Origin: Hymenobacter nitidus | Lineage (GTDB): Bacteria > Bacteroidota > Bacteroidia > Cytophagales > Hymenobacteraceae | DNA length: 64,000 bases | Assembly (NCBI RefSeq): GCF_020447315.1 | Contig: NZ_JAJADQ010000013.1 | Coordinates: 1 to 64,000, forward strand | Direction of reading: 5' to 3' | Part shown: piece by piece, positions 50,011-59,479 of the stretch | Layout of the letters: every line of letters starts with the position of its first letter | Numbering within the stretch: position 1 is the first letter of the stretch | Position numbers and translations under genes: made by a program | The notes under the pieces: model-generated | Database searches by the model: none | Told to the model about the DNA's origin: nothing | What the model saw: only the letters and a program-made list of their open reading frames with translations

Positions 50011-52038
50011 CTATACTTTCCGGAAGCTGCGAATGCGCCAGTTGACGGCCACCTCGAAGTAGGGGTAGAGGTTACGCGTGCTCCGCTGCAGATCTTCGGT
50101 GGTGTAGCCGGCGCCCACGTAGGCTCCCTGGCCTTCGGTATACCGGTAAAACGTGCGCAGCTGCTGCAGCCAGAGGCTGGCGGCTACCGTAAAGCCCGTC
50201 TGGGTGCGGCGCTCATAGGCCAGCTCGGGCCCCTGCTGGCGCGTAAGGCTGCGCAAATAAATCAGGGTGGAAGCCGAGCCATTGGCGCCGCCATCGAGCA
50301 GGGCCGCGCGGCCGTGGCTGCGCTGTTCCAAGAAACGGTAGCCCAGGCGCAGGCTGTTTTGCCCGCGCAATGCCCCCCAGCTGTGGCGCAGGCTGGCCGA
50401 GAAGTCGTGGGTAATGGAGGTGTCGAGCGGGCTTTCTTTGAACTGCTCCCAGTTCAGCAGGCCAATGCGGTTTTCCCGCCGGATGTAGTCCAGCGAGGCC
50501 AGCAGGCGGGGCGTAAACTGATAGCCCAGGTGCTGCTGCTGCTCCAGCACGCGGCTGGCCCGGTTTTTCAGCTGCTCGCTCAGCCGGTCGCGCACCTGGT
50601 AGCTCACCCACAGGTGGTAGGTCGATTTCAGGCTGAAGCGGCCCGGTGCCCAGGTAAAGGACGGCTCCCAGTGCAACAGGCGGTCGGCGTAGTTTTCCGC
50701 GCTCAGCGACGCCCGGATAAATACGAACTGCCGGTATTCGCCGCCCACGGCCAGGGAGGTGCGGAAGGCCCCGGCCCAGCGGCCCACCCACACCAGGCGC
50801 AAGCTATGCTGGGCCTCGTCGCGGTCCTGGTTGTTTTCCTGGCTGGGCGTATCCACGCGCAGCAACTGCGCCGAGCCCAGTACCGAGAGAGAGTGGCGCG
50901 GCAGCGGCAGCCACGTCAGCTCCGACTGCCACAGGGTAGTTTTCTCCGAAATATCCTTGATCTGTTCCCGCTCCGTGGCCGTGCTTAGGCGGGCAGGCGA
51001 AAGGTTGCGGTTGTTTTCCAGGGCGTAGTTGCGGTTTCGCTCCCGGTAGTTGAACAAAAGCACAAACTGCAGCTTTTTACTGTTTACCCGCACTTCCTGC
51101 CGCGTATCGAGCTCCTGCTGCTGGTAGCCCAGGTTCTGCACCGTATCCGATTCGGCGCTAAGCTGGCGGTAGGCAAAAGCGCGACGGGGCAAGGCCAGTA
51201 GGTTGTCGGACCGGAATGAGGCTTTGTCGCTGAGCTGATACACCCAGCTGAGCTGCCCGGCCAGGGTGTCGCTCTGAATGCGCTGCACGTTGCCCGGTAC
51301 GTAGTCCTCGGCGCGGTTGGCGCGGTAGCCCAGGCGCAGCGAGCCGCTGGAAAAGGCATCGAAGGCGCGGGCATAAAATCCTTCGGCCAGGGTGCGCTGC
51401 CAGATGCGCGGGCCGAGCTGGGCGCGGGTGCCAAACAGCCGGACGGCCACGGGGTCTTTGGCCTGCTGGCTGGGATAAATCAGCGTCGTTACTTCCAGGC
51501 CGTAGGTAGGGCCCGTGTCGCGGCGGCCGTTGCGGGCGTCGTAGGCCACCCCGCCCAGCAGCACATAGCGCGCCACCGACAGCGTATCGAGGGCCGTGGC
51601 GGGGCGCAGGCGGTGCTGGTAGCCCAGGCGGGCCTGCCAGGCGCCGGTGCGGGTAGCGTTGGCCCGGCTCTGCTCGTAGTGCGCGAGCTGGCCTACCTGC
51701 CAGTTGCGGCCCAGTGTCAGCGTGTGCAGCACATGGGCGCCGTAGTCTTCCCGCACAAAAGGTGGCTGCCCGCGCTCATCGTATATCCAGTCGCTGAGCA
51801 GGCGGTAATGCAGCATCTGCTGCGGCGTGAGTAGCAGGCGGCCCCGCAGCTCGGTTTGCTGGGAGTAGGTGCTCACGCCCACGCGCCGGGCCCGGAAGGA
51901 GAGCAGCAACAGCGAATCGGCAGGAGCAGAGGTAGTTTCGGGCGCTACTGCCTGCGCTATGGCCGGGCTGCCCAGGCCCACTAGCACCAGCAGCAGGCAA
52001 ATGCATAGAGCACAACAGTAGGCGCGACACCGACGCAT
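50011..52038 (-). CDS. large outer-membrane beta-barrel protein, function unknown
   Basis: 675 residues with signal peptide (cleavage near SPAIAQ). The rest is a long series of amphipathic strands with aromatic girdles (QARLGYQHRL, SLRLGYRANRAEDY, QSELTWLPLPRHSLSVLG, HEPSFTW-like turns), ending FEVAVNWRIRSFRKV. No plug or carboxypeptidase-like domain is present, so it is not a classic TonB receptor. I recognise no named family. It is monocistronic. Confidence 0.8.
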   Translation of the reverse strand: MRRCRAYCCALCICLLLVLVGLGSPAIAQAVAPETTSAPADSLLLLSFRARRVGVSTYSQQTELRGRLLLTPQQMLHYRLLSDWIYDERGQPPFVREDYGAHVLHTLTLGRNWQVGQLAHYEQSRANATRTGAWQARLGYQHRLRPATALDTLSVARYVLLGGVAYDARNGRRDTGPTYGLEVTTLIYPSQQAKDPVAVRLFGTRAQLGPRIWQRTLAEGFYARAFDAFSSGSLRLGYRANRAEDYVPGNVQRIQSDTLAGQLSWVYQLSDKASFRSDNLLALPRRAFAYRQLSAESDTVQNLGYQQQELDTRQEVRVNSKKLQFVLLFNYRERNRNYALENNRNLSPARLSTATEREQIKDISEKTTLWQSELTWLPLPRHSLSVLGSAQLLRVDTPSQENNQDRDEAQHSLRLVWVGRWAGAFRTSLAVGGEYRQFVFIRASLSAENYADRLLHWEPSFTWAPGRFSLKSTYHLWVSYQVRDRLSEQLKNRASRVLEQQQHLGYQFTPRLLASLDYIRRENRIGLLNWEQFKESPLDTSITHDFSASLRHSWGALRGQNSLRLGYRFLEQRSHGRAALLDGGANGSASTLIYLRSLTRQQGPELAYERRTQTGFTVAASLWLQQLRTFYRYTEGQGAYVGAGYTTEDLQRSTRNLYPYFEVAVNWRIRSFRKV

Positions 52039-52172
52039 GATAACGGAGGAATCGGCTACGTGGTAGAAAACAACCGATAATGCGTAAGTTAGCTAATCGG
52101 TAATCGGGCTGCAACCATTGAGGTAATCTGGGTTTTAGACAAAAAATAATGCCCTGTAACTACCCGAGTGCG

Positions 52173-52180
52173 TATTTTTG
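52173..52180 (+). promoter_or_regulatory. putative -7 box of the OmpA/PD40 gene
   Basis: TATTTTTG matches TAnnTTTG. It would give a ~110-nt leader before ATG 52298. Confidence 0.35.
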
Positions 52181-52297
52181 GCCTGCCTTTCGCAATGCAT
52201 CGAAACCTCCTTGCAGTTCGGGACGTCTTGAGGTGTCCGGGTCTGTCGTAAGAACCGGCCCGTTGCTCCCGGAGGCCTTTGTTTTGCCCTATAGCTT

Positions 52298-54340
52298 ATG
52301 TTTGTTCGAAAACTTGTTCTCTCCTTTGGATTAATTGTTGGAATGGGAAGCTGGGCGCAGGCACAGCGGGCCATCTGGGCGGCGAAAGTAGTAGAAGTCT
52401 CCTCCCAAAAAGCCGAAGGGAAAGAAGCTTTTTCCCCGGAAAAGGTGCTGGGAGAACCCAATGCGCAGCCCCTGGGCCAAATCAACAACGACGCCTGGAT
52501 TCCGAAGAAGGAAGGAGCCAACGAATTTATTGAAGTCCGCTACGGCAAATCCATCATCGCCAAGCAGGTGACGGTCGTAGAAAACTTCAATCCAGGCTCC
52601 GTCACCAAAATCGAGCTGGTCGACACGCGGGGCACCAAGCACCAGGTGTACGAAAACAAGAACCCGGGCCCCATTCCCGAGCTGTTTCGCTCCCTGAGCG
52701 TCACGTTTGCCGCCGGCACCTACCGCACCATCGGCGTGGTGGTTACGATGAATACCAAAGCCGTGGAAGGCGTTAACCAGATCGATGCCATCGGCATTGC
52801 CGACGTGGCCGAGACAATGGTGAAAAAGGAATTCAAGGGCGAGTCGGAAGGCGTCAGCTTCGATTCGGCCATGGTGAACCTGGGCCAGAACGTCAACTCC
52901 AAGTACGTTGATACGCACCCGGTTATTTCGCCCGACGGCAAGACGCTGTTCTTTGCCCGCCAGGAAAGCCCGCAAAACGTGGGTGGTAGCAACGACGTGC
53001 AGGACGTGTGGTACAGCACGCTGGCTAACGCCGCCAAGAAAACCTGGAACCAGGCCAAAAACATCGGTGGCCCTATCAACACGCCGGGCCCCAACGGCTT
53101 AGCTTCGGTGTCGTCGGACGGCAATACGGCCGTGCTCATCAACGTCTACAAGCCCGACGGCACGCTCGATCCGAAAGGCGCCAGCATCTCGCGCCGCACC
53201 AAAACGGGCTGGGGTATGCCGGTGAAAATTGAAATTGAGGATTTCTACAACGACGACGACGAAAACGTCGACTACTTTCTGAGCACCTCCGGCAAAGTGC
53301 TGCTGATGGCCGTGCAACGCAAAGACGGGCAGGGCCAGCAGGACATCTATGCGAGCTTCATCAAAGAAGACAAACGTACCTGGACGCGCCCCAAAAATCT
53401 GGGAAGCACTATAAATACCAAAAAGGCGGAATTTGCTCCATTCCTGGCCGCCGATGGCAAGACGCTCTATTTCGCCTCGGAAGGCTTGGGCGGCTATGGC
53501 AAGAGTGATATTTTCTCGTCTAAGCGCCTCGACGACAGCTGGACTAATTGGAGCAAGCCGCGCAACCTGGGCCCTAATATCAACTCGCCCGATTTCGACG
53601 GCTACTTTACCTTGTCGGCGGCCGGCGAAGATGCTTACCTCGTGTCGTCGCGCAACGGGATTGGTGGCTCGCGCGACATTTTCCGCATCAACCTGACACC
53701 GCAGTTTAAGCCCGAAGTCGTGACGCTGGTGCGCGGCCGGGTGCTGGATGCGGCTACCAAAAAGCCGGTGGCAGCCACCATTAAGTACGAAAACCTGCTG
53801 ACCGGCGAAGAAATCGGGGTGGCCGAAACCAGCCCCGTGGATGGCTCCTACACTATTGTACTGCCCTCGGGGGCCCACTACGGCTACCGGGCCGATGCTG
53901 AAAACTACCTGGCGGAAAGTGACAACCTGGACGTGACGGACCGGCAGAACTACTCCGAAGTAACGCACGACTTATTCCTGGTGCCGTTTGCCGTGGGTTC
54001 GACCATCAAGCTGAACAACATCTTCTTTGCCCAGAGCAAGTACTACCTGCGCGACAACTCCTACCCCGAGCTGCTGCGCCTGGTGCGGGTTCTGAAAGAT
54101 TACCCAACGGTGGAAATCAAGCTGGAAGGCCACACCGACAACCAGGGCGACCCGGCCCTGAACCTGAAACTGAGCCAGGACCGCGTAAACGAGGTGAAAA
54201 AGTACCTCGTGTCCAAGGGCATCAGCGGCCACCGGATTACCACGGAGGGCTTTGGCGACACCAAGCCCATTGCCAGCAACGAGCAGGAAGATACCCGCAA
54301 GCTTAACCGCCGCGTAGAGTTCCGCATTACCAAGAAGTAA
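52298..54340 (+). CDS. OmpA-family protein with WD40-like (PD40) repeats
   Basis: 680 residues with signal peptide (ends SWAQAQ). An N-terminal beta domain (~25-165) is followed by PD40-type blades (HPVISPDGKTLFFARQ, APFLAADGKTLYFASEGLGGYGKSDIF, DGYFTLSAAGEDAYLVSSRNG, ~205-470), a carboxypeptidase-regulatory-like beta sandwich (~475-560, VRGRVLDAATKKPV), and a C-terminal OmpA peptidoglycan-binding domain (~575-680, LEGHTDNQGDPALNLKLS). The last domain anchors it to the cell wall from the outer membrane/periplasm. Such proteins occur in gliding/T9SS-linked loci but no such genes are adjacent. The 5' ATG at 52298 has an AT-rich leader. Confidence 0.92.
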   Translation: MFVRKLVLSFGLIVGMGSWAQAQRAIWAAKVVEVSSQKAEGKEAFSPEKVLGEPNAQPLGQINNDAWIPKKEGANEFIEVRYGKSIIAKQVTVVENFNPGSVTKIELVDTRGTKHQVYENKNPGPIPELFRSLSVTFAAGTYRTIGVVVTMNTKAVEGVNQIDAIGIADVAETMVKKEFKGESEGVSFDSAMVNLGQNVNSKYVDTHPVISPDGKTLFFARQESPQNVGGSNDVQDVWYSTLANAAKKTWNQAKNIGGPINTPGPNGLASVSSDGNTAVLINVYKPDGTLDPKGASISRRTKTGWGMPVKIEIEDFYNDDDENVDYFLSTSGKVLLMAVQRKDGQGQQDIYASFIKEDKRTWTRPKNLGSTINTKKAEFAPFLAADGKTLYFASEGLGGYGKSDIFSSKRLDDSWTNWSKPRNLGPNINSPDFDGYFTLSAAGEDAYLVSSRNGIGGSRDIFRINLTPQFKPEVVTLVRGRVLDAATKKPVAATIKYENLLTGEEIGVAETSPVDGSYTIVLPSGAHYGYRADAENYLAESDNLDVTDRQNYSEVTHDLFLVPFAVGSTIKLNNIFFAQSKYYLRDNSYPELLRLVRVLKDYPTVEIKLEGHTDNQGDPALNLKLSQDRVNEVKKYLVSKGISGHRITTEGFGDTKPIASNEQEDTRKLNRRVEFRITKK

Positions 54341-54354
54341 TGTGCAAATGCGGT

Positions 54355-54540
54355 GGAATGTGCTGATGTGCTAATTCCCACTGTGTCATTGTGAGGTGCA
54401 GCCGCGGCCATCTGTCCTCTGAAATGAGCTTAGCCTTCTAAAGTGAAAAGCCCCTTACTACTGCGGTAGTAAGGGGCTTTCTGATAAAAGAGCGTTTATC
54501 ACTAGCAGAGGACGGATTGCTTCGTGCCTCGCAATGACAC
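54355..54540. repeat. 190-bp hairpin element, copy B
   Basis: The same order as copy A at 4477: GGAATGTGCTGATGTGCTAA, then GTCATTGTGAGGTGCAGCC...CTGTCCTCTGAAATGAG, a perfect 15-bp central hairpin AAAGCCCCTTACTAC-tgcg-GTAGTAAGGGGCTTT, then AGCAGAGGACGGATTGCTTC...CTCGCAATGACAC. The outer arms are ~80 nt and complementary with bulges. It begins ~15 nt after the OmpA stop and ends 5 nt before the floA stop (convergent genes). Confidence 0.8.
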
Positions 54541-54545
54541 GAGCT

Positions 54546-55550
54546 TTAAGTCAGGCGCGACTCGTCGCGGCCGGGCTTGGTGCTGCTGTTCTGGCCACCG
54601 GGGTTGGCAATGGAGTCGCGCATGTCGGTGTCGGCCTGCACGTTGCGCATCTTGTAGTAGTCCATCACGCCCAGGTTGCCCGAGCGGAAAGCATCGGCTA
54701 TGGCTTTGGGTATTTCGGCTTCGGCCTGTACCACCAGAGCCTTGGCTTCCTGGGTTTTCGCGCGGTTTTCCTGCTCCACGGCCACGGCCATGGCGCGGCG
54801 CTCTTCGGCTTTGGCTTCGGCCACTTTCAGGTCGGCAGTGGCTTGGTCGATCTGGAGCTTGGCGCCGATGTTTTCTCCGATGTCGATGTCGGCAATATCG
54901 ATGGAGAGAATTTCGAAGGCCGTGCCGGCATCGAGGCCCTTGCTGAGCACGAGCTTGGAAATCTTATCGGGATTTTCCAGCACCTCCTTGTGCGACACCG
55001 ACGAGCCGATGCTGGTCACGATGCCTTCGCCCACGCGGGCCAGAATGGTTTCCTCGCCAGCACCGCCCACGAGCTGGGTGATGTTGGCCCGCACCGTAAC
55101 GCGGGCAATGACGATGAGCTGAATGCCATCCTGCGACACGGCGGCTACGTTGGGTGTGTTAATCACCTTCGGGTTCACCGATGTGGTAACGGCCTCAAAC
55201 ACGTTGCGGCCCGCCAAATCGATAGCCGTGGCCTGCTTGAAATCAAGCGGAATGTTGGCCTTGTCGGCCGAAATCAGGGCCTTAATGACGTTGGGCACGT
55301 TGCCGCCGGCCAGAAAGTGGGTTTCCAATTCGTTGCTGGTAATGTGCAGGCCTGCCTTGGTGGCCGTAATCAGCGAGTTGACGATGAGTGTGGGCGACAC
55401 CTTGCGCACGCGCATCAGCACTAGTTGAAACAGGCTGACCCGTACTCCGGAAAAAATGGCCGTAATCCAGAGGCTAATGGGGAAAAAATACAGGAAAACG
55501 AGCAGCGCAATGGCTGCGATGATAAGCGGGGCGAAGGGTAGGTCCATCAA
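54546..55550 (-). CDS. floA: flotillin-like protein FloA
   Basis: 334 residues. An N-terminal hairpin membrane anchor (~7-40, PLIIAAIALLVFLYFFPISLW), an SPFH-like domain, and an Ala/Glu-rich coiled region (~225-290, AKAEERRAMAVAVEQENRAKTQEAKALVVQAEAE) match FloA/YqfA, a scaffold of functional membrane microdomains. The conserved stretch NVPNVIKALISADKANIPLDF is clear. It is downstream of the nfeD gene with 74 bp between, the standard nfeD-floA pairing. Confidence 0.94.
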   Translation of the reverse strand: MMDLPFAPLIIAAIALLVFLYFFPISLWITAIFSGVRVSLFQLVLMRVRKVSPTLIVNSLITATKAGLHITSNELETHFLAGGNVPNVIKALISADKANIPLDFKQATAIDLAGRNVFEAVTTSVNPKVINTPNVAAVSQDGIQLIVIARVTVRANITQLVGGAGEETILARVGEGIVTSIGSSVSHKEVLENPDKISKLVLSKGLDAGTAFEILSIDIADIDIGENIGAKLQIDQATADLKVAEAKAEERRAMAVAVEQENRAKTQEAKALVVQAEAEIPKAIADAFRSGNLGVMDYYKMRNVQADTDMRDSIANPGGQNSSTKPGRDESRLT

Positions 55551-55624
55551 GAAAAGGCTAGTTCCGGGGTCGAGTTACGAGTTTTTAGCTGACTTTCGCT
55601 GTTGAGCTTCTCAAGCAATGGCCA

Positions 55625-56092
55625 TTAGGCGGCCCGCTCCACCACAATGCGGTTTTGCTCGATGCCCAGCACTCGCACCACGGTACCGGCCGCCAGGAAT
55701 TCACCCCGCGTCACGACTTCTCGCCGGTCGTCCTCGAAGAGGGCCGTGCCTGCGGGCCGCAGCGCCGACAACGTGCGGCCCACCGTGCCCGGCTCGATGT
55801 CGGGGCGGCGGGCGTCGCGCACACTGCTGTTGTTCACGTCGGTGAGGGCAAACTTGTGCAGGTTTTTGGGCCGCAAGCCAATATAGATAATCACCCCGGC
55901 CAGCACGACGGCGGTAATGAGCGTGATATGCCCGGCCGAGCTGCCCAGGTCGCGGTAGCCAAACCAGATACCAGCGGCCAGCAGCGCAAAACCGACTAAG
56001 CCCACCAGGGTAGTACCGGGAATAAACAGCACTTCGGCCACTAGAAACAGCAGGCCAAACAGTAGGAGCAGCGCAATGGTAATCCAGTCCAT
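55625..56092 (-). CDS. NfeD-family membrane protein
   Basis: 155 residues from ATG 56092 (MDWITIALLLLFGLL); the longer upstream frame to 56215 is not needed. Two or three TM helices (~3-24, 29-47, 57-75) carry the NfeD pattern AEVLFIPGTTLVGLVG. A C-terminal OB-fold (~85-155, GRTLSALRPAGTALFEDDRREVVTRGEFLAAGTVVRVL) follows. This short truncated form without the protease domain is the partner of FloA/SPFH proteins. Confidence 0.92.
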   Translation of the reverse strand: MDWITIALLLLFGLLFLVAEVLFIPGTTLVGLVGFALLAAGIWFGYRDLGSSAGHITLITAVVLAGVIIYIGLRPKNLHKFALTDVNNSSVRDARRPDIEPGTVGRTLSALRPAGTALFEDDRREVVTRGEFLAAGTVVRVLGIEQNRIVVERAA

Positions 56093-56208
56093 AGGTAGAG
56101 AAGGTATAGGGTATGCTAAATATACGCAGAAAGCGGCGGGGTTGCGTGCCGGGGTTGGCGGCCGGGCTACTATTTTAGGCCCAAGTAATCCTTTGTTCCC
56201 TCCACTGT

Positions 56209-56790
56209 ATGGCAACTGAGAGTCCCGACGGTGTAGCCATGCTGGCGGCCCTGCTGCGGCTGGTGCCGTACTTGCGTGAAACCGACGTTCAGGAGTTTCT
56301 GGCGCTGTGGAAGCGGCGGGTGACGCTCCGGCGCGGCGACTTTCTGGTGCAGGCCGGGCAGGTAGAGCACAACCTGTACTTCGTCACCAGCGGCCTACTG
56401 CGCATCTATTACCCTACTCAGGCCGAGGAAATCTGCGTGGGCTTCGGCTACGCCAATAATATGCTGTGCTCGTTTCCCTCCTTCGTGGCCAACCAACCGT
56501 CCGACTACTGCCTGCAGGCCCTGAAAAAGTGTGACTTGCTGGCCCTGTCCCGCGCCGACTTCACCGAGTTTGTGGAGCGTAACGCCCCGTTTGCCCGCTT
56601 CTGGCGCCAGGAACTGGAGCGGGTGCTGGTGGGCCGCATCGAGCGGGAAATTGACCTGCTGCTGCCCGAGCCCGAGCGGCGGCTGGCCCGGCTGCTGGCC
56701 CGCAGTCCGCATATCTTTCAACTGGTGCCCAAAAAGTACATTGCTTCCTACCTGCGCATGACGCCCGAAACCCTGAGCCGGCTGCGCTAA
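56209..56790 (+). CDS. Crp/Fnr-family transcriptional regulator
   Basis: 193 residues. The N-terminal cyclic-nucleotide-binding-like beta-roll (~20-120) has LRRGDFLVQAGQVEHNLYFVTSGLLRIYY. A dimer helix (~130-150) leads into a C-terminal helix-turn-helix (~160-193) with LVPKKYIASYLRMTPETLSRLR, the usual Crp recognition helix at the very end. No cAMP-specific residues can be assigned. Divergent from nfeD. Confidence 0.92.
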   Translation: MATESPDGVAMLAALLRLVPYLRETDVQEFLALWKRRVTLRRGDFLVQAGQVEHNLYFVTSGLLRIYYPTQAEEICVGFGYANNMLCSFPSFVANQPSDYCLQALKKCDLLALSRADFTEFVERNAPFARFWRQELERVLVGRIEREIDLLLPEPERRLARLLARSPHIFQLVPKKYIASYLRMTPETLSRLR

Positions 56791-56864
56791 ATATTGATTC
56801 TGGTCAAGGTTTGGCAGCCGCGCGGCCGGCACCTTTGTGTATACCAATCTTAACGCCCGCAGCC

Positions 56865-57434
56865 ATGCTTTCTACCGTCCTTTTGCGCCAGCTCACCGAC
56901 CAGGTTCAGGAGCTCCACACTACTGCCGAGTCGCAGCTACAGCCCTTGCCGCTGCCCGTGCTGAATTTCAAGCCCACCCCCGGCAGTTGGAGCGCACTTG
57001 AGTGCCTGGAACACCTGAACCGCTATAGCCGCTTCTACAACGCGGAGCTGACCACCGCCCTGCACGCACAGCCGCAAACAGCTACTCCGCACGAGGTCGG
57101 CTTTAGCTGGCTGGGGCGTAAGTCGTACGACACCGTGCGGCCCGACAACGGTAAAAAGCACCGCACCATCACGCACATGAATCCCGCCGGCAGCCAGCTG
57201 GGCACAGAGGCACTACACGAATTCTTGCAACACCAAAAGTGCCTTCTGGAGATGCTGGCCGCCGCGCAGGGCACTAACCTGAACCGCAAAGCGGTGCGCA
57301 TCGAGTTTTTCAAGCTGCTGAAGCTGCGCGTGGGCGAGGCGCTGCAGTTTGTAGTAGCCCACGAGCAGCGGCACCTGCAGCAGGCGCTGCGGGCGGCTCA
57401 CCAGGCCACCACCGCTCCGATTCTGGTAGTGTAG
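56865..57434 (+). CDS. DinB-like (DinB/YfiT superfamily) protein
   Basis: 189 residues from ATG 56865. A four-helix bundle with the histidine ligand pattern of DinB: WSALECLEHLNRYSRFYNAEL (first His ~H46), and VVAHEQRHLQQAL (two His near ~163-167). A TDQVQELHTTAESQL N-terminal helix is present. Members bind a metal ion and are often thiol transferases, or damage-induced proteins of unknown role. It starts ~75 bp after the Crp/Fnr gene. CACCTTTG at 56830-56837 is a near -7 box. Confidence 0.88.
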   Translation: MLSTVLLRQLTDQVQELHTTAESQLQPLPLPVLNFKPTPGSWSALECLEHLNRYSRFYNAELTTALHAQPQTATPHEVGFSWLGRKSYDTVRPDNGKKHRTITHMNPAGSQLGTEALHEFLQHQKCLLEMLAAAQGTNLNRKAVRIEFFKLLKLRVGEALQFVVAHEQRHLQQALRAAHQATTAPILVV

Positions 57435-57482
57435 CGGCCAGCGGCGCGTATCGTTACTGAGCGGGGCTACGTATGCTGCCGC

Positions 57483-57728
57483 ATGATGAAACAACGCGAA
57501 GTAACCGCCTCCGATAAAACCCAGTGGACCTGTGTGCAGGCCTACGCCGCCATGGACACCGACACTGCCGACAAAGCCGCATCCCTCAGCGAAACCGAAG
57601 ATGGTGGCGTGCCAGTGGTGTGCACGCCCAGCGGCGGCGCCCAGACCGTGCGCCTGGAGCTGGCCAAAGACTGGCTCGACACCCTCACCGACGAAGAGCT
57701 GACCAACGCCATAACCGCCGCTCAATAG
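57483..57728 (+). CDS. small hypothetical protein
   Basis: 81 residues, MMKQREVTASDKTQWTCVQAY..., with a Thr/Asp/Glu-rich middle and a C-terminal DWLDTLTDEELTNAI helix. No family recognised. It has good start, ending and spacing (48 bp after the DinB gene) and is followed by a hairpin. Possibly a small cytosolic protein. Confidence 0.65.
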   Translation: MMKQREVTASDKTQWTCVQAYAAMDTDTADKAASLSETEDGGVPVVCTPSGGAQTVRLELAKDWLDTLTDEELTNAITAAQ

Positions 57729-57748
57729 CCCTTTCCAAATTGCCCAAA

Positions 57749-57790
57749 ACAGCACAAGGCCGCCAACGTGGGTTGGCGGCCTTGTGCTGT
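57749..57790. terminator. hairpin between convergent genes (19-bp perfect stem)
   Basis: ACAGCACAAGGCCGCCAAC pairs perfectly with GTTGGCGGCCTTGTGCTGT over the loop GTGG. It lies between the small protein gene and the end of proS, without a T tract, so it may act by structure. Confidence 0.7.
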
Positions 57791-57807
57791 GAAATGGAAG
57801 GAGCTTC

Positions 57808-59283
57808 TTAGTACGCCCGGGCGAAATACACGCGGCGGGAGCTGGGCTTGCCCGTCAGGATGCAGATACCATCCTCTTCGGGCTCGTTCAGGGCAATGCA
57901 GCGAATAGTGGCTTTGGTTTCTTCCTTGATGCGCTCCTCGGTTTCGGAGGTGCCATCCCAGTGGGCTACCACAAAGCCGCCTTCGCCTTCCAAGGCCTGC
58001 TTGAACTCCTCGTAGGTATCCACGCGGGTGGTGTGCGTCTCGCGGAACTTCAGGGCCCGCTGGTAGATGTTGGTCTGGATGTCGGTCAGCAGCTGGTCTA
58101 CCGTGTTCACGATGTCGGCCAGGGGCAGGTTCATCTTTTCCTTGGTATCGCGGCGGGCTACTTCCACGGTGCCGTTGTCCAGGTCGCGCATGCCCACGGC
58201 AATGCGGATCGGCACCCCTTTCAGCTCCCACTCGGCAAACTTATAGCCGGGGCGCTCCGTGTCACGGTCATCAAACTTAACGCTGATGCCGCGCTCAATT
58301 AGGCCCATCTGCATCGGCCGGATCCGCTCGGTCAGTTCTTCCAGCTGGCCGGTTTTGTAAATCGGCACGATGACTACCTGGATAGGCGCCAGCTTGGGGG
58401 GCAGCACCAGGCCTTCGTCGTCGGAGTGGCTCATGATGAGGGCGCCCATCAAGCGGGTGCTTACGCCCCAGGAAGTGCCCCATACGTGCTCCAGCTGGCC
58501 TTCCTTGTTAGTGAACTGCACATCGAAGGCCTTGGCAAAGTTCTGGCCCAGGAAGTGCGAGGTGCCTGCCTGCAGCGCTTTGCCATCCTGCATCAAGCCT
58601 TCGATGCAGTACGTATCAAGGGCGCCGGCAAACCGCTCATTCTCGGTTTTTACGCCTTTCACCACGGGCAGCGCCATCCATTCCTCGGCAAACTGCGCGT
58701 ACACCTCCAGCATCTGGCGGGTTTCGGCTACGGCTTCCTCGGCCGTGGCGTGGGCCGTATGGCCTTCCTGCCACAGGAATTCGGCAGTGCGCAGAAACAG
58801 GCGCGTACGCATTTCCCAGCGCACCACGTTGGCCCACTGATTGATCAGCAGGGGCAGGTCGCGGTAGCTCTGAATCCAGCCTTTGTACGTGCTCCAGATG
58901 ATAGCCTCCGAAGTGGGGCGCACAATGAGCTCTTCCTCCAGCTTGGCATTAGGATCCACGCGGAGCTTACCGGGCCGGTCGGGGTCGTTCTGCAGGCGGT
59001 AGTGGGTCACGACGGCGCATTCCTTGGCGAAGCCTTCGGCGTTTTTCTCCTCGGCCTCAAACAGGCTTTTGGGCACAAACAGCGGAAAATACGCGTTTTG
59101 GTGACCCGTGCGTTTAAACATGTCGTCGAGCTGGCGCTGCATCTTCTCCCAGATGGCGTAACCATAGGGTTTGATGACCATACAGCCCCGTACGGCGGAG
59201 TTCTCGGCCAGACCGGCCCGCTTCACCAACTCGTTGTACCACAGGGAATAATCTTCACTGCGCTTTGGCAAACTTTTACTCAT
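57808..59283 (-). CDS. proS: prolyl-tRNA synthetase (archaeal/eukaryal-type)
   Basis: 491 residues, the class IIa ProS without an editing insertion (bacterial-type is ~570). Motif 1 region (VRGCMVIKPYGYAIWEKMQRQLD), motif 2 (VVRWEMRTRLFLRTAEFLWQEGHTAH) and motif 3 (GTSWGVSTRLMGALIMSHSDDEGL) are clear. A C-terminal anticodon-binding domain and the zinc-binding-like tail typical of this subtype follow. It charges tRNA-Pro. The start is ATG 59283. Confidence 0.95.
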   Translation of the reverse strand: MSKSLPKRSEDYSLWYNELVKRAGLAENSAVRGCMVIKPYGYAIWEKMQRQLDDMFKRTGHQNAYFPLFVPKSLFEAEEKNAEGFAKECAVVTHYRLQNDPDRPGKLRVDPNAKLEEELIVRPTSEAIIWSTYKGWIQSYRDLPLLINQWANVVRWEMRTRLFLRTAEFLWQEGHTAHATAEEAVAETRQMLEVYAQFAEEWMALPVVKGVKTENERFAGALDTYCIEGLMQDGKALQAGTSHFLGQNFAKAFDVQFTNKEGQLEHVWGTSWGVSTRLMGALIMSHSDDEGLVLPPKLAPIQVVIVPIYKTGQLEELTERIRPMQMGLIERGISVKFDDRDTERPGYKFAEWELKGVPIRIAVGMRDLDNGTVEVARRDTKEKMNLPLADIVNTVDQLLTDIQTNIYQRALKFRETHTTRVDTYEEFKQALEGEGGFVVAHWDGTSETEERIKEETKATIRCIALNEPEEDGICILTGKPSSRRVYFARAY

Positions 59284-59291
59284 ATTCGAGG

Positions 59292-59299
59292 TATCTTTG
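59292..59299 (+). promoter_or_regulatory. putative -7 box of the Tyr/Gly-rich lipoprotein gene
   Basis: TATCTTTG matches TAnnTTTG and lies ~190 bp before ATG 59480, with TTG at 59265-59267 (24 nt upstream, slightly long). Confidence 0.3.
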
Positions 59300-59479
59300 G
59301 GTAAGCGAAATAGTTCCCCAATCTGGTATAAGATTTGTCATAGGAAAAGGGCACCGTTTCGGCGCCAAATTACGTTATTAAACTGGAGCTCACCTCGCCG
59401 GTCTAGTAGAAGTCAGGCAACCATTTCGAGGTTTATCCACTCTGTTCCTTGCAAGGTTTACTTTTCAGCGTCAGCAGCC

